A stretch of 31,708 nt of DNA from positions 94,269 to 125,976 of the forward strand of contig DIZL01000019.1 in the NCBI GenBank assembly GCA_002429385.1, given 5' to 3'. Under the pieces are notes generated by a model. The model was not told the DNA's origin and did not search any database. It was given only the letters and a program-made list of their open reading frames with translations. Shown piece after piece: positions 23,763 to 31,708 of the stretch. Numbering within the stretch: the stretch's first letter is position 1; the number at the start of each line of letters is the position of its first letter. Position numbers and translations under genes: made by a program. The DNA is from Prolixibacteraceae bacterium UBA6029. Lineage in GTDB: Bacteria; Bacteroidota; Bacteroidia; Bacteroidales; Prolixibacteraceae.

Positions 23763-24596
23763 TTATTTTTTCCGGGACTTTAGTCCTGGAATGATAGTAA
23801 AACCGATCATGGTGGTTACTTCGCTACCCGTTTGAATCCCAATGTCCAGGCTTCCGAAACCAATAAACCAGCTTATTCCAAACAGTAATGATTCATTTAT
23901 AGTTTGAGTGGTCACTTTCTGGACATCTGTATAGGAAGACATGGAAATTCCTCCTCCAATATTGGGGCTGATGTTATATTCCTTTATCGGGAAATAGACC
24001 TTGCTCATCACACCAACATTGGTCCGACCGGTAACATTCTGAGAATCTTTCGTACCCATAAAATTGATTGAGTAAGTTGCAGCCAGGTCCCACCTGTTCA
24101 AGAGCAGAAAAAAGCCTAAACGGGTGTTTAAGGCAAGGTTTATGTTCTGATTCGAATCCATCATTCCCAATCCTCCCAGGTAAAAAAAACAGGGATGCCT
24201 TGATAATTTCTCCGGCTCAGATGTTTCTGTGCTTGTTGGTTGTGACTCGTTCAAATTCCAATCTTTAATAAGGTTCGTTTTCCCATTTTCGCTGTTTCTT
24301 CCCCATAGCTCATTTTGGGTTCCTCCGTGGACCAGTACCAAAGAACCCTGCCATTGGTAGGTAATATACTCCATGATTTCATTTTTCTTCTCCACGGGAA
24401 GCATGAAATAGTCATCAAGCGCCGATAAACTTAATTGGCCGTTTTCGGTAAGTTCTGCCTTGTTAAAATACAACTTGTATTCGGTCAATACTTTTCCCAT
24501 GAATGTTTCCATTTTAGTTGAAACCTGAGCATGGATATACTGGTTTCCCAGCAGTAAAGCAAATAACAGGATGTATAACTGTCTCATTTGTTTCAT
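23763..24596 (-). CDS. exported outer-membrane-like protein, fifth gene of envelope operon
   Basis: The 277-residue product has a signal peptide (MRQLYILLFALLLGNQYIHA, cut before Q24). A short helical region follows (about 30-75, with SALDDYFMLPVEKKNEIMEY). From about 130 there are alternating, aromatic-bounded strands: CFFYLGGLGM, INLALNTRLGFFLLLNRWD, TYSINFMGTKD, ISPNIGGGISM, GISWFIGFGSLDIGIQ. This pattern suggests a small outer-membrane beta-barrel. The start codon overlaps the stop of the preceding TPR gene (ATGA), so translation is probably coupled. The C-terminal strands of that neighbour look similar in style. I do not recognise the family. Confidence 0.7.
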   Translation of the reverse strand: MKQMRQLYILLFALLLGNQYIHAQVSTKMETFMGKVLTEYKLYFNKAELTENGQLSLSALDDYFMLPVEKKNEIMEYITYQWQGSLVLVHGGTQNELWGRNSENGKTNLIKDWNLNESQPTSTETSEPEKLSRHPCFFYLGGLGMMDSNQNINLALNTRLGFFLLLNRWDLAATYSINFMGTKDSQNVTGRTNVGVMSKVYFPIKEYNISPNIGGGISMSSYTDVQKVTTQTINESLLFGISWFIGFGSLDIGIQTGSEVTTMIGFTIIPGLKSRKK

Positions 24597-25804
24597 TTTC
24601 TTTTTCCAAAATATAAACTTTTCCCTATCGACACATTGATGACCGTAGGAGTTTGTTTTTTAAATCCCATATTACCATCCATAAACAAATCATAACTTGA
24701 TGTTCTTTTTTCGTTCATAAAACTTATTCCAACCGACACTTTATAGTACATGGTAGATGTGCCATTCATGAAGCTTGCCATAAGTCCGGTTCCATATACA
24801 AATGATTTTTCCCTGCTGTAGAAGGTAAATCCTAAATTGGAAGATGAAATGCCCGAGGAGTTGGTCAATCCATAATCAACAGAGGCATTGCTCTTCCCGG
24901 ATACAAAATATCCATATCTGAAATTGAAATTAGTATAGGATGAGGTGATCATCCCTCCTACATAAGCCATCATTTGCGAACCTTTTTCTGCTCTGACAAT
25001 GGTTTGCTGTAATGGCAGAGCCGCAGCAGCAGGTAATGTATTCATCTTTTGTTTAATGGTGACTGCACGTTGTTTTAAAATTTGTTTAATCTCTTTGTGT
25101 TCTGCATCATCAGGAACCATGGAAATTCCCTTATCAAGGGTCTGAACCGATTTTTCAAGAGCCCCAACTTTTTCAAGGGTAATACTAAATCCAACATAGG
25201 GCAAGAACTCCTGAGGGTATTGATCCGTTATTTTCTGAAACAAGGCAAGAGCCTGGAAATATGAATTTTGTGATGCCAGCTCATTGGCGCGGTTAAAGGC
25301 AGCGATCAGTTCCTCTGGAATTATTATATCTGAATCCTTATTTTTATGACTGTATTTATTCAATAACTGGGTCGATTTTGTTTCAATCCATGCCGGGCTT
25401 TTTAAGGATACTGATTCCTTCCCTAACGCATTGGCAAGCTCACTATACCCCATTAACGCAAATACCTGAGATGCAAAATAATTCGCGTCAGTTGAGGACT
25501 TGTCGATCAGCCAAAGACGGTCCAGCTCTATCAGGGCAGCATCATAAATGCCACCCAGAGCCAGGGCATAGGCATATTCAGAAATCAAGACAGGATCATC
25601 TGAGTCTTTTGCAACTAAAGCATAGGTGATGACGGCGTCATTGATTTGCCCGGAAAGGATATATCCTCTGGACTTGTCAATGGAAATGTTCTTCTGGACT
25701 TGTCCAAAACAACCTAAATAGGTTAAGATAAACACCATTACACAGATGATGTTTTTGTTTACTCCAAATGAATATTTCAGCCTGACTGCCAGTTGATTCA
25801 CCAT
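24593..25804 (-). CDS. TPR protein with barrel-like C-terminus, fourth gene of envelope operon
   Basis: The 403-residue protein has an N-terminal hydrophobic segment (ICVMVFILTYLGCFGQ) that acts as a signal peptide. The Cys at 32 could allow lipidation, but the -3 position is not a good lipobox. TPR-like helix pairs span about 43-130 (GQINDAVITYALVAKD, YDAALIELDRLWLI) and 165-235 (SYFQALALFQKI, PYVGFSITLEKVG). A helical linker and then alternating beta strands at 278-403 (MAYVGGMITSSYTNFNFRYG, YGTGLMASFMNGT, NVSIGKSLYFGKRK) look like a partial outer-membrane barrel. Met1 gives a long pre-signal N-terminus, and Met23 would be a more usual start. It is 63 bases after the coiled-coil gene and overlaps the next by four. 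Confidence 0.7.
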   Translation of the reverse strand: MVNQLAVRLKYSFGVNKNIICVMVFILTYLGCFGQVQKNISIDKSRGYILSGQINDAVITYALVAKDSDDPVLISEYAYALALGGIYDAALIELDRLWLIDKSSTDANYFASQVFALMGYSELANALGKESVSLKSPAWIETKSTQLLNKYSHKNKDSDIIIPEELIAAFNRANELASQNSYFQALALFQKITDQYPQEFLPYVGFSITLEKVGALEKSVQTLDKGISMVPDDAEHKEIKQILKQRAVTIKQKMNTLPAAAALPLQQTIVRAEKGSQMMAYVGGMITSSYTNFNFRYGYFVSGKSNASVDYGLTNSSGISSSNLGFTFYSREKSFVYGTGLMASFMNGTSTMYYKVSVGISFMNEKRTSSYDLFMDGNMGFKKQTPTVINVSIGKSLYFGKRK

Positions 25805-25867
25805 TATCTGATGTATTAATCCATTTCTTTGATCGAATATTGAAGTCCGTTTTTTGTATCTGGTATT

Positions 25868-27211
25868 CTAAAAACCCGTTAGATTATCCTGGTATAAATA
25901 GGTAATGTTGTTGATGATATCTGCATATCTTTCTTTTACAGAACCTTGTACGTCCTTGCAAATTACATCAAGATATTTCGAGAGTTCCTTACTGTCTTTT
26001 CCCATCTCCTGGGCCAGGCCCTTTCTTTCTTTTTCCAGTTCAGAACATTGCTTTTTTAGGGATGAAATCTCCTTCTTATTTTTTTTAGGGTTTAACTGAT
26101 AATTTGTCAACTCTTTTTTCAATGGTTCCAAATGCTTGATGAGTTCTGCATCTTTCTTGTTGATTGCAATTACATCTTCATTCCACGTCACAATGATGTC
26201 CTTTATGACAATGTTTTCATTCTGGCAGAAGAATAACATTTCGGTCACCGGTGAAATGTAGTTGATTAGTTCAGTGTCAATTTTTTGTTTTGTAATGGTG
26301 ATTGGCTTTGCAATTTCAGACGAAGGATCAGGATTAGTTGATCGTACGATATCGCCAACATTGGAGAATTTAGTACCGATTGAACGATCCAATTCATTGC
26401 TCATTTCCTTCAATTTCTTAGTGATGTTCATTCCGTCATTTAGCATCCCTTCTTTAGCCAGTTTATATTTCACCCGGTAATCCGTTAACTGGTTATTTAA
26501 TATGACAATTTCATTGTCGAACCCTTTGGTATTGGCATTCTTTTTATTCATAAGCCTGACATCAACCTCTTTGATATTCGCCTTAAGTTGCCTGACACTT
26601 TCAATGGAATTCCTGATTTGCTGATTCCATCCCTGGATGATACCGGACAAAGAAGTGAATTCAGTGTCGAAAAACGAGATCAGGTCTGTTACAGGGATAA
26701 TGTAACTCATCGCATTTACAGTAATAGTTGATTCTTTATCTGATAGTTTAACAGGTTCAGTGGTTTTTAATTCACTCTTTGGTTTCTCAATCGGGATTGG
26801 AGTTTGAACTGCGGATTGTTTGATTTTTGGGTTGCTTGTTGAATCTTTCACCTGAATCACGACTGGTTGAATCAAGGTTTGTTTTGCTGGCACAGCGGGT
26901 TTTTCGGGTTCAACAGGAATGATCTTAGACTTACTTTCCATTGCAACAGATGAAGTTTGCCTTTCATTTGCAACGTTCATCGCCTGTATGACGTAGGACG
27001 AAACATTTTCCTTTTTCAGATAGTTGACAGAATCAGCGCTTAGTTCAAATCTCACTTCTGAACTATTTATTTCACCGATGATCAGATCGTCCGAAAGTTT
27101 TGCTTTAACCATTTTCAGTATGGTTGAATTGGTGAGTTTTTCAGAAGGCTGTGCACAGATCTGATTTACCGCAATAAATGATAGGAAGAGAACTAAGACA
27201 AATTTTTTCAT
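25868..27211 (-). CDS. exported coiled-coil protein with internal duplication, third gene of envelope operon
   Basis: The 447-residue protein has a signal peptide (MKKFVLVLFLSFIAVNQICA, then Q). Residues 25-80 form a small helical domain, LTNSTILKMVKAKLSDDLII to NVSSYVIQAM, that is repeated at the C-terminus of the next gene upstream. A Pro/Lys-rich linker spans about 95-160. Two copies of a helical unit follow. The first starts at 169 (SYIIPVTDLISFF, later IIQGWN) and the second at 317 (NYISPVTEMLFF, later IIVTWN). Each continues into a long coiled coil. The whole protein should be periplasmic or surface-attached. The small helical domain is widespread in bacterial proteins of unknown function. 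No enzymatic motif was seen. Confidence 0.72.
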   Translation of the reverse strand: MKKFVLVLFLSFIAVNQICAQPSEKLTNSTILKMVKAKLSDDLIIGEINSSEVRFELSADSVNYLKKENVSSYVIQAMNVANERQTSSVAMESKSKIIPVEPEKPAVPAKQTLIQPVVIQVKDSTSNPKIKQSAVQTPIPIEKPKSELKTTEPVKLSDKESTITVNAMSYIIPVTDLISFFDTEFTSLSGIIQGWNQQIRNSIESVRQLKANIKEVDVRLMNKKNANTKGFDNEIVILNNQLTDYRVKYKLAKEGMLNDGMNITKKLKEMSNELDRSIGTKFSNVGDIVRSTNPDPSSEIAKPITITKQKIDTELINYISPVTEMLFFCQNENIVIKDIIVTWNEDVIAINKKDAELIKHLEPLKKELTNYQLNPKKNKKEISSLKKQCSELEKERKGLAQEMGKDSKELSKYLDVICKDVQGSVKERYADIINNITYLYQDNLTGF

Positions 27212-27273
27212 ACGCTATTAATTTAATTTTCAATCAACTTCGCAAACCCTCTTCAGCTTTTATCTTGCATTGT

Positions 27274-28398
27274 TTAATGATTCGTTTTATTTGATTCCTT
27301 ACTGATTTTGCTATTCATGGCATTTTTCATGGCCATTATTATTGCTGAGGACACATTCTGGCTCGATAAATAAATCATTGAATCGATGCTCAGGTTAAAA
27401 TTTACCGTTGACCGATTGATCATGTTAATGATTATGCCATCGGAAAGCTTTTGCTTCACCATATCGATGATCGTGGTGTTAATAAGCGCGTCAGGGATTT
27501 GTTTGTCATTTGCAGCGGTCTTCAGTTCCTGAATTGTTGATGCGATCTTATCCTCCAAACCTACAATTCTAATTACATATTTCTTATCAGGATTAAAAAC
27601 GATAAGTCCATCGTCTAAAAACCGGATAATTCCACCGAATTTATCAGTAACTAATGCAGCACTTGAATCTTTAATTGCGTAGATCATACGGTCAGTTGAA
27701 AAGTAGATCCTATTGCTTGAAGTATCGATTGCCGTAGATTTTATTATTTCATTCTTTGGCAAAGCAACAAACACTTTCAATTCTTTACTTTTCGGATCAA
27801 ACCGAAATACTGTATTTTCAGTAGCAAAAAGAAGTGAATTGTTGTATTCAACTATAGAATTAAAAGTTGTAGGGATTTCAAATAACTTGGAATATCTACC
27901 TCCGTGTGAAATAAGGTAAAGGGATTGTTTTGTTTTCTCTTTATTATGATCATAAACATACATTACATATTTTCCTGCACTTATTCCCATTTCTTCATTA
28001 GGTAAATGATAAATTTTCGATAAGCTACCAAGCTTATCCATGCCACAAAGTTCATTATTTTGTATAGCCATTAGAAGATTGTCGGAAGTAAAAGCAAACG
28101 AACGAATAAGACCAGTGTTTTTTACCCCAATAGGTTTAAGACCACCCCACCCCAACACATAAAATTGATTGGTTGTTGAAAGTAAAATAAGCCGACTTGA
28201 TGTTATTTCAAGAGAGGAAATGAATTTTTCATTCATTTGAATCTCTTTCAGCATTTTACTGTTCAGTAATACTTCAAAACGTAAAGAATCGTTTTTAACA
28301 GAACAATATACAGATAGCACACTAAATGTTAAAAATAAACTTGCAAATACTTTCCTGAAAGCATTTATTCTACTTAATATCTTTATTGTCCTGACCAT
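27274..28398 (-). CDS. exported propeller-like protein with C-terminal helical domain, second gene of envelope operon
   Basis: The 374-residue product has an N-terminal hydrophobic signal (FRKVFASLFLTFSVLSVYCS). Repeated short strands follow from about 60 to 280, each near 40 residues: SRLILLSTTNQFYVLGWGG, NLLMAIQNNELCGMD, GKYVMYVYDHNK, NSLLFATENTVFRFDP, NRIYFSTDRMIYAIKDS, DGLIVFNPDKKYVIRI. This spacing suggests a beta-propeller. Residues 303-361 (NTTIIDMVKQKLSDGIIINM to NVSSAIIMAM) match residues 25-80 of the next gene's product at roughly half of the positions. It overlaps the upstream gene by 16 bases. No catalytic residues were identified. Confidence 0.7.
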   Translation of the reverse strand: MVRTIKILSRINAFRKVFASLFLTFSVLSVYCSVKNDSLRFEVLLNSKMLKEIQMNEKFISSLEITSSRLILLSTTNQFYVLGWGGLKPIGVKNTGLIRSFAFTSDNLLMAIQNNELCGMDKLGSLSKIYHLPNEEMGISAGKYVMYVYDHNKEKTKQSLYLISHGGRYSKLFEIPTTFNSIVEYNNSLLFATENTVFRFDPKSKELKVFVALPKNEIIKSTAIDTSSNRIYFSTDRMIYAIKDSSAALVTDKFGGIIRFLDDGLIVFNPDKKYVIRIVGLEDKIASTIQELKTAANDKQIPDALINTTIIDMVKQKLSDGIIINMINRSTVNFNLSIDSMIYLSSQNVSSAIIMAMKNAMNSKISKESNKTNH

Positions 28399-29630
28399 TT
28401 TTTCTGAATTTCATCTAGTGTTTGCCACTCAGAACCAGTTTCGAATCCAAGTCCAAAGGCTTTTTCAACATTACCTGATATCACCCCGTTTATTTTTGAT
28501 TCTACCGCACTAAGCTTTGCAATGCCTTTCGATACACCGTTTGCAATTTTCTCTTGCGATACTATTCCCTCAACAAATTTGCTGTTTTCAGCTAATTTTC
28601 CTGCAGAAATTCCCAGTCCTGTTGATAACAAATCAGTCCCTATGGCAGGCAAAGCATTAACTAGAATTTCCTTTTGAGTAAGACATTGTTCTTCAATAAC
28701 ACAGTTACTTAAAGCTTTAACCTCTTCAACGCCAAGGCTTATAACCGCTGTGGCTGCTAATGTCACTGCTATACCTGCAGCACCTTCAATGGCTATAGGA
28801 GCCGCCAACCCTACCAATCCAAATTTTATTAAATCAAGTCCATATCTACTAATCATTCCATCAGTATCGTATAATTGAGAAGAAGGAAGATCAGAAATAT
28901 TGAGGTTATTTGTAAGAATATAGCCTTGCTTTTGCAACCACTCATTTTCCTTCGCAGTATTATCATTTGTCCTGAGCAATCCGACAATTCCCTGCTTATC
29001 GCTCAAATCAACTACACTTGCATCCTGATTGGGTGCAGTTTTAGCTAAAACAGTTGGATTAAATTTTGAAGACAAACTGGTGTATAGCGCATCAAAGTAT
29101 TTATCCCCGGTAAGTGGTGTCTTTGGGATAGTAAAATTCTTACCAAGAATGCTCGTAATTCCATAAGTGGCCAGAAGTTGTTTGTACTCTAAAGCCCAGT
29201 CCTCGAAAGCCGAGCTCTGATGAGACGTGAATATTGCTTTACCCTCCAATATACCGTTAATTGAAACATCTCCGGGATTCACCTGTCCGGGAATACTGAC
29301 CGAACCTGGTGTACTCCCCTGACCGGGAGTACTGATATCTGATCCCATGCAAGGGGTACAAGTTATAATTGTTGTGCAACTGCCGTCACCGAAAGTTGAC
29401 CAATCAGAGCCACTGTTGCTAAGATCAGATTGCCGTGCAGCTTCACATGCACTCTTTGTCATATAGGACATACCGCCATTGGGTGGGGAAGGATAAGGAA
29501 TACACTTTCCAGTCTGTTTTACAGTTGTAGTATAAGTCCATTGTGCATTACTGGTAAAGGCGCTCAGTAAAATTAACAGGACAATGAATAATTTACTCTT
29601 CACCAATAGATGAGATATTGGCTTTTTCAT
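28383..29630 (-). CDS. secreted Cys-rich protein with glycine/alanine-rich hydrophobic stretch, first gene of envelope operon
   Basis: The 415-residue product has a signal peptide (SKLFIVLLILLSAFTSNAQ). A short Cys-rich region follows (TGKCIPYPSPPNGG, KSACEA, GDGSCTTIITCTPCMGSD), then a Pro/Gly/Ser linker (TPGQGSTPGSVSIPGQ). A soluble mixed domain spans about 130-255. A strongly hydrophobic span at about 266-300 (LIKFGLVGLAAPIAIEGAAG, IAVTLAATAVISLGV) could cross or insert in a membrane. The C-terminus is helical and Gly/Ala/Ser-rich and ends WQTLDEIQKKWSGQ. Hydrophobic Gly/Ala stretches of this kind also occur before toxin domains in polymorphic toxins, but no toxin domain is recognisable. 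It leads the operon, with a -7 box at 29702-29709. Confidence 0.7.
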   Translation of the reverse strand: MKKPISHLLVKSKLFIVLLILLSAFTSNAQWTYTTTVKQTGKCIPYPSPPNGGMSYMTKSACEAARQSDLSNSGSDWSTFGDGSCTTIITCTPCMGSDISTPGQGSTPGSVSIPGQVNPGDVSINGILEGKAIFTSHQSSAFEDWALEYKQLLATYGITSILGKNFTIPKTPLTGDKYFDALYTSLSSKFNPTVLAKTAPNQDASVVDLSDKQGIVGLLRTNDNTAKENEWLQKQGYILTNNLNISDLPSSQLYDTDGMISRYGLDLIKFGLVGLAAPIAIEGAAGIAVTLAATAVISLGVEEVKALSNCVIEEQCLTQKEILVNALPAIGTDLLSTGLGISAGKLAENSKFVEGIVSQEKIANGVSKGIAKLSAVESKINGVISGNVEKAFGLGFETGSEWQTLDEIQKKWSGQ

Positions 29631-29701
29631 TAGGTTGCAATTGAATTCATGAATGTCAAATTAGAAAATATCTAAATTTCAAACACTTTTATGTATTCAA
29701 T

Positions 29702-29709
29702 CAAAGATA
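29702..29709 (-). promoter_or_regulatory. TAnnTTTG -7 box upstream of the five-gene envelope operon
   Basis: On the minus strand TATCTTTG matches the consensus exactly, 71 bases before the start at 29630. A TTTG sits 16 bases further upstream, slightly close for a -33 element. Confidence 0.45.
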
Positions 29710-30035
29710 GTTTTGGTCTTTTCTACAAACTAAAATTATGACATAACGACCTATTGATCAATCTGTCGATCTTTGATTTGTTAATTTTTGTTATAAAGAT
29801 AGAAAAACACATCTTTAAAATGCAACTAATTAGGAAATTAATTTTAGAATATGTTTTATAACAAGAGGTAGTATAAAGTAAGGCAAATTATCCTTGATCT
29901 TACGATTGAATATCCGGTCTGTGGCGGTGGTTTCATACATTCAGATTCCGGACTTTCAAGGTGGATTGTAGCAGGTCGATTTAAACTTTTTCACTCCAAT
30001 AAAGAAATATACTTTTAGAGAAAAGTATTAATACC

Positions 30036-30043
30036 TATTTTTG
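30036..30043 (+). promoter_or_regulatory. TAnnTTTG -7 box of the 456-aa hypothetical gene
   Basis: TATTTTTG is an exact consensus match. TTTT, one base off the -33 TTTG, lies 19 bases upstream of it, the usual spacing. It lies only 24 bases before the ATG at 30068 and supports that start over an in-frame start at 30041. Confidence 0.55.
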
Positions 30044-30067
30044 ATCATCATTTATAAAATTCAATGT

Positions 30068-31438
30068 ATGACAAATAAGAACAAAGGTAAGATGGTGCAG
30101 ATGTTAAGCCCGGAGAACTATATCCGTAAAAAGGCACGCTCCTTGCCCCTTTACGAATGTAGGATCAATGAAGCGTGGGAAGATACCCATTTGGCGCAAC
30201 TATCGGTTGCCCGAAGCCATATCAACGGCAATATCACGGTGTGCTTTTATTTGGTCGACCTGATGTGCCTTGGAGTTAAAGATACCGATTACATGTTCAA
30301 CGCTCCCATTCATGCGTATAGGGAACATATCGAGAAGATCAACGATGGTTTGCCCTCAATTGATATTGCTTATGAACTGGCTCACAACATTGTATATGCC
30401 GGAGTTGAGTTTGCTGACGATTATGGGTTTAAGCCCCACAAAGATTTTACATCAGTCACCCGGTTTATGCTCGAAGAAGATACGGATGACATCGAACTGA
30501 TCGAGATTGAATGTGGTATAAACGGAGAGCCAACATACGTGCGTGGTCCTTTTGACGATGAAGTTAAAGTGAAAAAGATAATTTCCCAGTTGGAAAAGAC
30601 CGCTGGCCCCGGGAATTATTCGATCATTGACGAAGACGATGATTTTGAGGATGATGAATTTGATTTTGAGGATGATGAATTTGAGGGAATGGCTGCTGAT
30701 GAAAAAAAAGAATTATTCCTCAACCTAAGTTCCCGGCTCGAAAGTCTGAATGAAGATGAACATAAACGACTTGTCCTGATCTCCAACTCGATTATCGACG
30801 ACCTTGTTGATGATGACTTACACGATAAAATCTTTGATGAATATTACGAAGATTTGAATATCGCCACAGAAGAAAATGAAATCCCTGATGAATTGTTAGG
30901 CTTCAGACCTGATGATAAGGCAATTTCTGCCAAAGTGAAAAACCGTTTCGTCGATATCTACCATCTGGCAATTGAGAATCCCAAACAAGCAGCCAAAGAA
31001 CTGAAGATATTCGAAAAAGAAACAAATGGACTGCCGTGTGTTTGTTTCCTTGAACTGATTATACTTCAGTCAAGTGAATCGCCAAAATATCCTAAGATAC
31101 TTAAAGAATATGCACTGAAGTATCCTGATTATCCATTGATCAGGATTTTATGGGCAACAGAACAAGTAACCACCAGTCGCAACTTACAGGCGATTCAGGA
31201 ATACCCGTTTAAATTGAAAACATTCTTTCCCAACAGGGAAACTATTCATTCAATCGAAAAATACCATTTCCTGACATTGCATACCTTTGCTACTGCCATA
31301 GAAAATGATATAAACAGAATTGAAGCATTCAACTCAGTTCTTGGCGATCTTGACCTCCTGGAAGTGGATGAAGAGGTATTGCGGACAATTATCTTAATGA
31401 TTAAAGTCGATTATTTATTAGCTTATTTAACTCACTAA
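30068..31438 (+). CDS. conserved hypothetical protein with acidic linker
   Basis: The start at 30068 gives 456 residues beginning MTNKNKGKMVQMLSPENYIR. The start at 30041 would place the promoter box inside the gene. The N-terminal domain (to about 180) has KARSLPLYECRINEAWEDT, ARSHINGNITVCFYLVDLMC and LGVKDTDYMFN, a block I recognise from conserved Bacteroidota proteins of unknown function. An acidic linker at about 193-210 contains DFEDDEF twice, from an exact 21-base tandem duplication. The C-terminal half is helical and may form TPR-like pairs (PKQAAKELKIFEKET, PKILKEYALKYPDYPLIRI). There is no signal peptide, so it is cytoplasmic. It is monocistronic. Confidence 0.75.
   Translation: MTNKNKGKMVQMLSPENYIRKKARSLPLYECRINEAWEDTHLAQLSVARSHINGNITVCFYLVDLMCLGVKDTDYMFNAPIHAYREHIEKINDGLPSIDIAYELAHNIVYAGVEFADDYGFKPHKDFTSVTRFMLEEDTDDIELIEIECGINGEPTYVRGPFDDEVKVKKIISQLEKTAGPGNYSIIDEDDDFEDDEFDFEDDEFEGMAADEKKELFLNLSSRLESLNEDEHKRLVLISNSIIDDLVDDDLHDKIFDEYYEDLNIATEENEIPDELLGFRPDDKAISAKVKNRFVDIYHLAIENPKQAAKELKIFEKETNGLPCVCFLELIILQSSESPKYPKILKEYALKYPDYPLIRILWATEQVTTSRNLQAIQEYPFKLKTFFPNRETIHSIEKYHFLTLHTFATAIENDINRIEAFNSVLGDLDLLEVDEEVLRTIILMIKVDYLLAYLTH
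30641..30682 (+). repeat. 21-base tandem duplication in the acidic linker
   Basis: Positions 30641-30661 are repeated exactly at 30662-30682; each copy encodes DFEDDEF. Exact identity at the DNA level points to recent slippage or duplication. Confidence 0.9.
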
Positions 31439-31583
31439 GCAAGGTAAGAAATACCCCTTGCAGCATTTCGAAACCTTTACAGGGGAAAAACATTTATAAA
31501 ATTCCAGACTTATACGTGTCCTGTCTATATTCCCTCCTACCCGATCAATTAGGTCGGAGGGTATATAAGATGCTTTGTATTTA
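31439..31583 (+). other. 3' region of the hypothetical gene with weak hairpins
   Basis: GCAAGG/CCTTGC (31439-31461) directly follows the stop codon but has no T-run. A second hairpin, CCCTCC/GGAGGG with an inner ACC/GGT, spans about 31533-31562. Either could end the transcript; neither is strong. No gene was seen. Confidence 0.35.
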
Positions 31584-31708
31584 GGGTCTGCTGAAAAACC
31601 GGATCGATCCAAATACCGGTTAAAATTGAAACGGTATAAAAACTTGGAATTTCAATCCAGGACCGAAACAAAGGATTATAGGTTAAATGCTTTGAATTAG
31701 CTTTCTGA
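31584..31708. mobile_element. possible insertion-sequence end at the window edge
   Basis: GGGTCTGCTGAAAAA at 31584-31598 resembles the terminal inverted repeats of some IS families (for example IS1182-like). The following 110 bases contain no open frame of note, as expected for an IS left end before the transposase. The other end and any transposase lie outside the window, so this is tentative. Confidence 0.25.

Larger units (their letters stand above)
29631..30067. other. divergent intergenic region with two promoters
   Basis: This separates the five-gene operon from the plus-strand hypothetical gene. Besides the -7 boxes at 29702-29709 (minus) and 30036-30043 (plus) the region is AT-rich, with no supported gene or long repeat. 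Confidence 0.45.

Noticed and set aside
28383..29630. The first gene of the operon as a polymorphic toxin
   Set aside because: The hydrophobic Gly/Ala stretch recalls pre-toxin regions, but no toxin domain, repeat region or immunity gene could be recognised.

Overview
The window looks like chromosomal DNA from a member of the Bacteroidota, probably of the Bacteroidales/Marinilabiliales kind. The support is the gene content: DUF6266, DUF3810, DUF4143-type ATPase, KilA-N and TonB/MORN proteins, a eukaryote-like hexokinase, lpxK next to a purine nucleoside phosphorylase, and GH172 and sialate O-acetylesterase enzymes. Signal peptides often end in A/S-Q, Shine-Dalgarno sites are mostly absent, and several starts have a TAnnTTTG -7 box. 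No rRNA, tRNA or CRISPR array was seen.

Layout. 1-3100 is accessory and decaying: a KilA-N gene cut by the window edge, a ruined vsr mismatch endonuclease, a small two-gene unit of unknown function, a DUF6266 gene broken by an in-frame stop, and a gene-end remnant carrying a dispersed palindrome. 3080-7351 holds a lipoprotein, a DUF3810 membrane metallopeptidase with an MBL-fold hydrolase, and a convergent AAA/DUF4143 ATPase. 7750-13376 is mostly housekeeping on the minus strand: hexokinase, serine/threonine dehydratase of the serine racemase type, purine nucleoside phosphorylase and LpxK. These are separated by a collapsed DUF5916 pseudogene, a striking 178-base fold-back element, and truncated antitoxin and glycosyltransferase pieces. 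13825-17484 carries two tandem MORN/TonB-domain paralogues and a PlsC acyltransferase. 17713-23447 carries a GH172 enzyme, a MazF-type toxin-antitoxin pair, a second decayed fold-back element, a DUF1456 protein, an S1/P1-nuclease/phospholipase C-like enzyme and a sialate O-acetylesterase.

The least explained coding region is 23763-29630. Five minus-strand genes, all predicted to be exported, overlap or sit within about 63 bases of each other. They encode a Cys-rich secreted protein with a long glycine/alanine-rich hydrophobic stretch, a propeller-like protein, a coiled-coil protein with an internal duplication, a TPR protein with a barrel-like C-terminus, and a small outer-membrane-like protein. 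Two of them share a roughly 55-residue domain at opposite ends. This is the best candidate here for an undescribed envelope system, though its function cannot be read from sequence alone. The window ends with a conserved hypothetical protein with an acidic linker and a possible insertion-sequence end.

The other main unexplained structure is non-coding. Two fold-back elements (9739-9920 and about 19800-19946) are both built from 11-base units, with an inner and an outer tier of inverted repeats.
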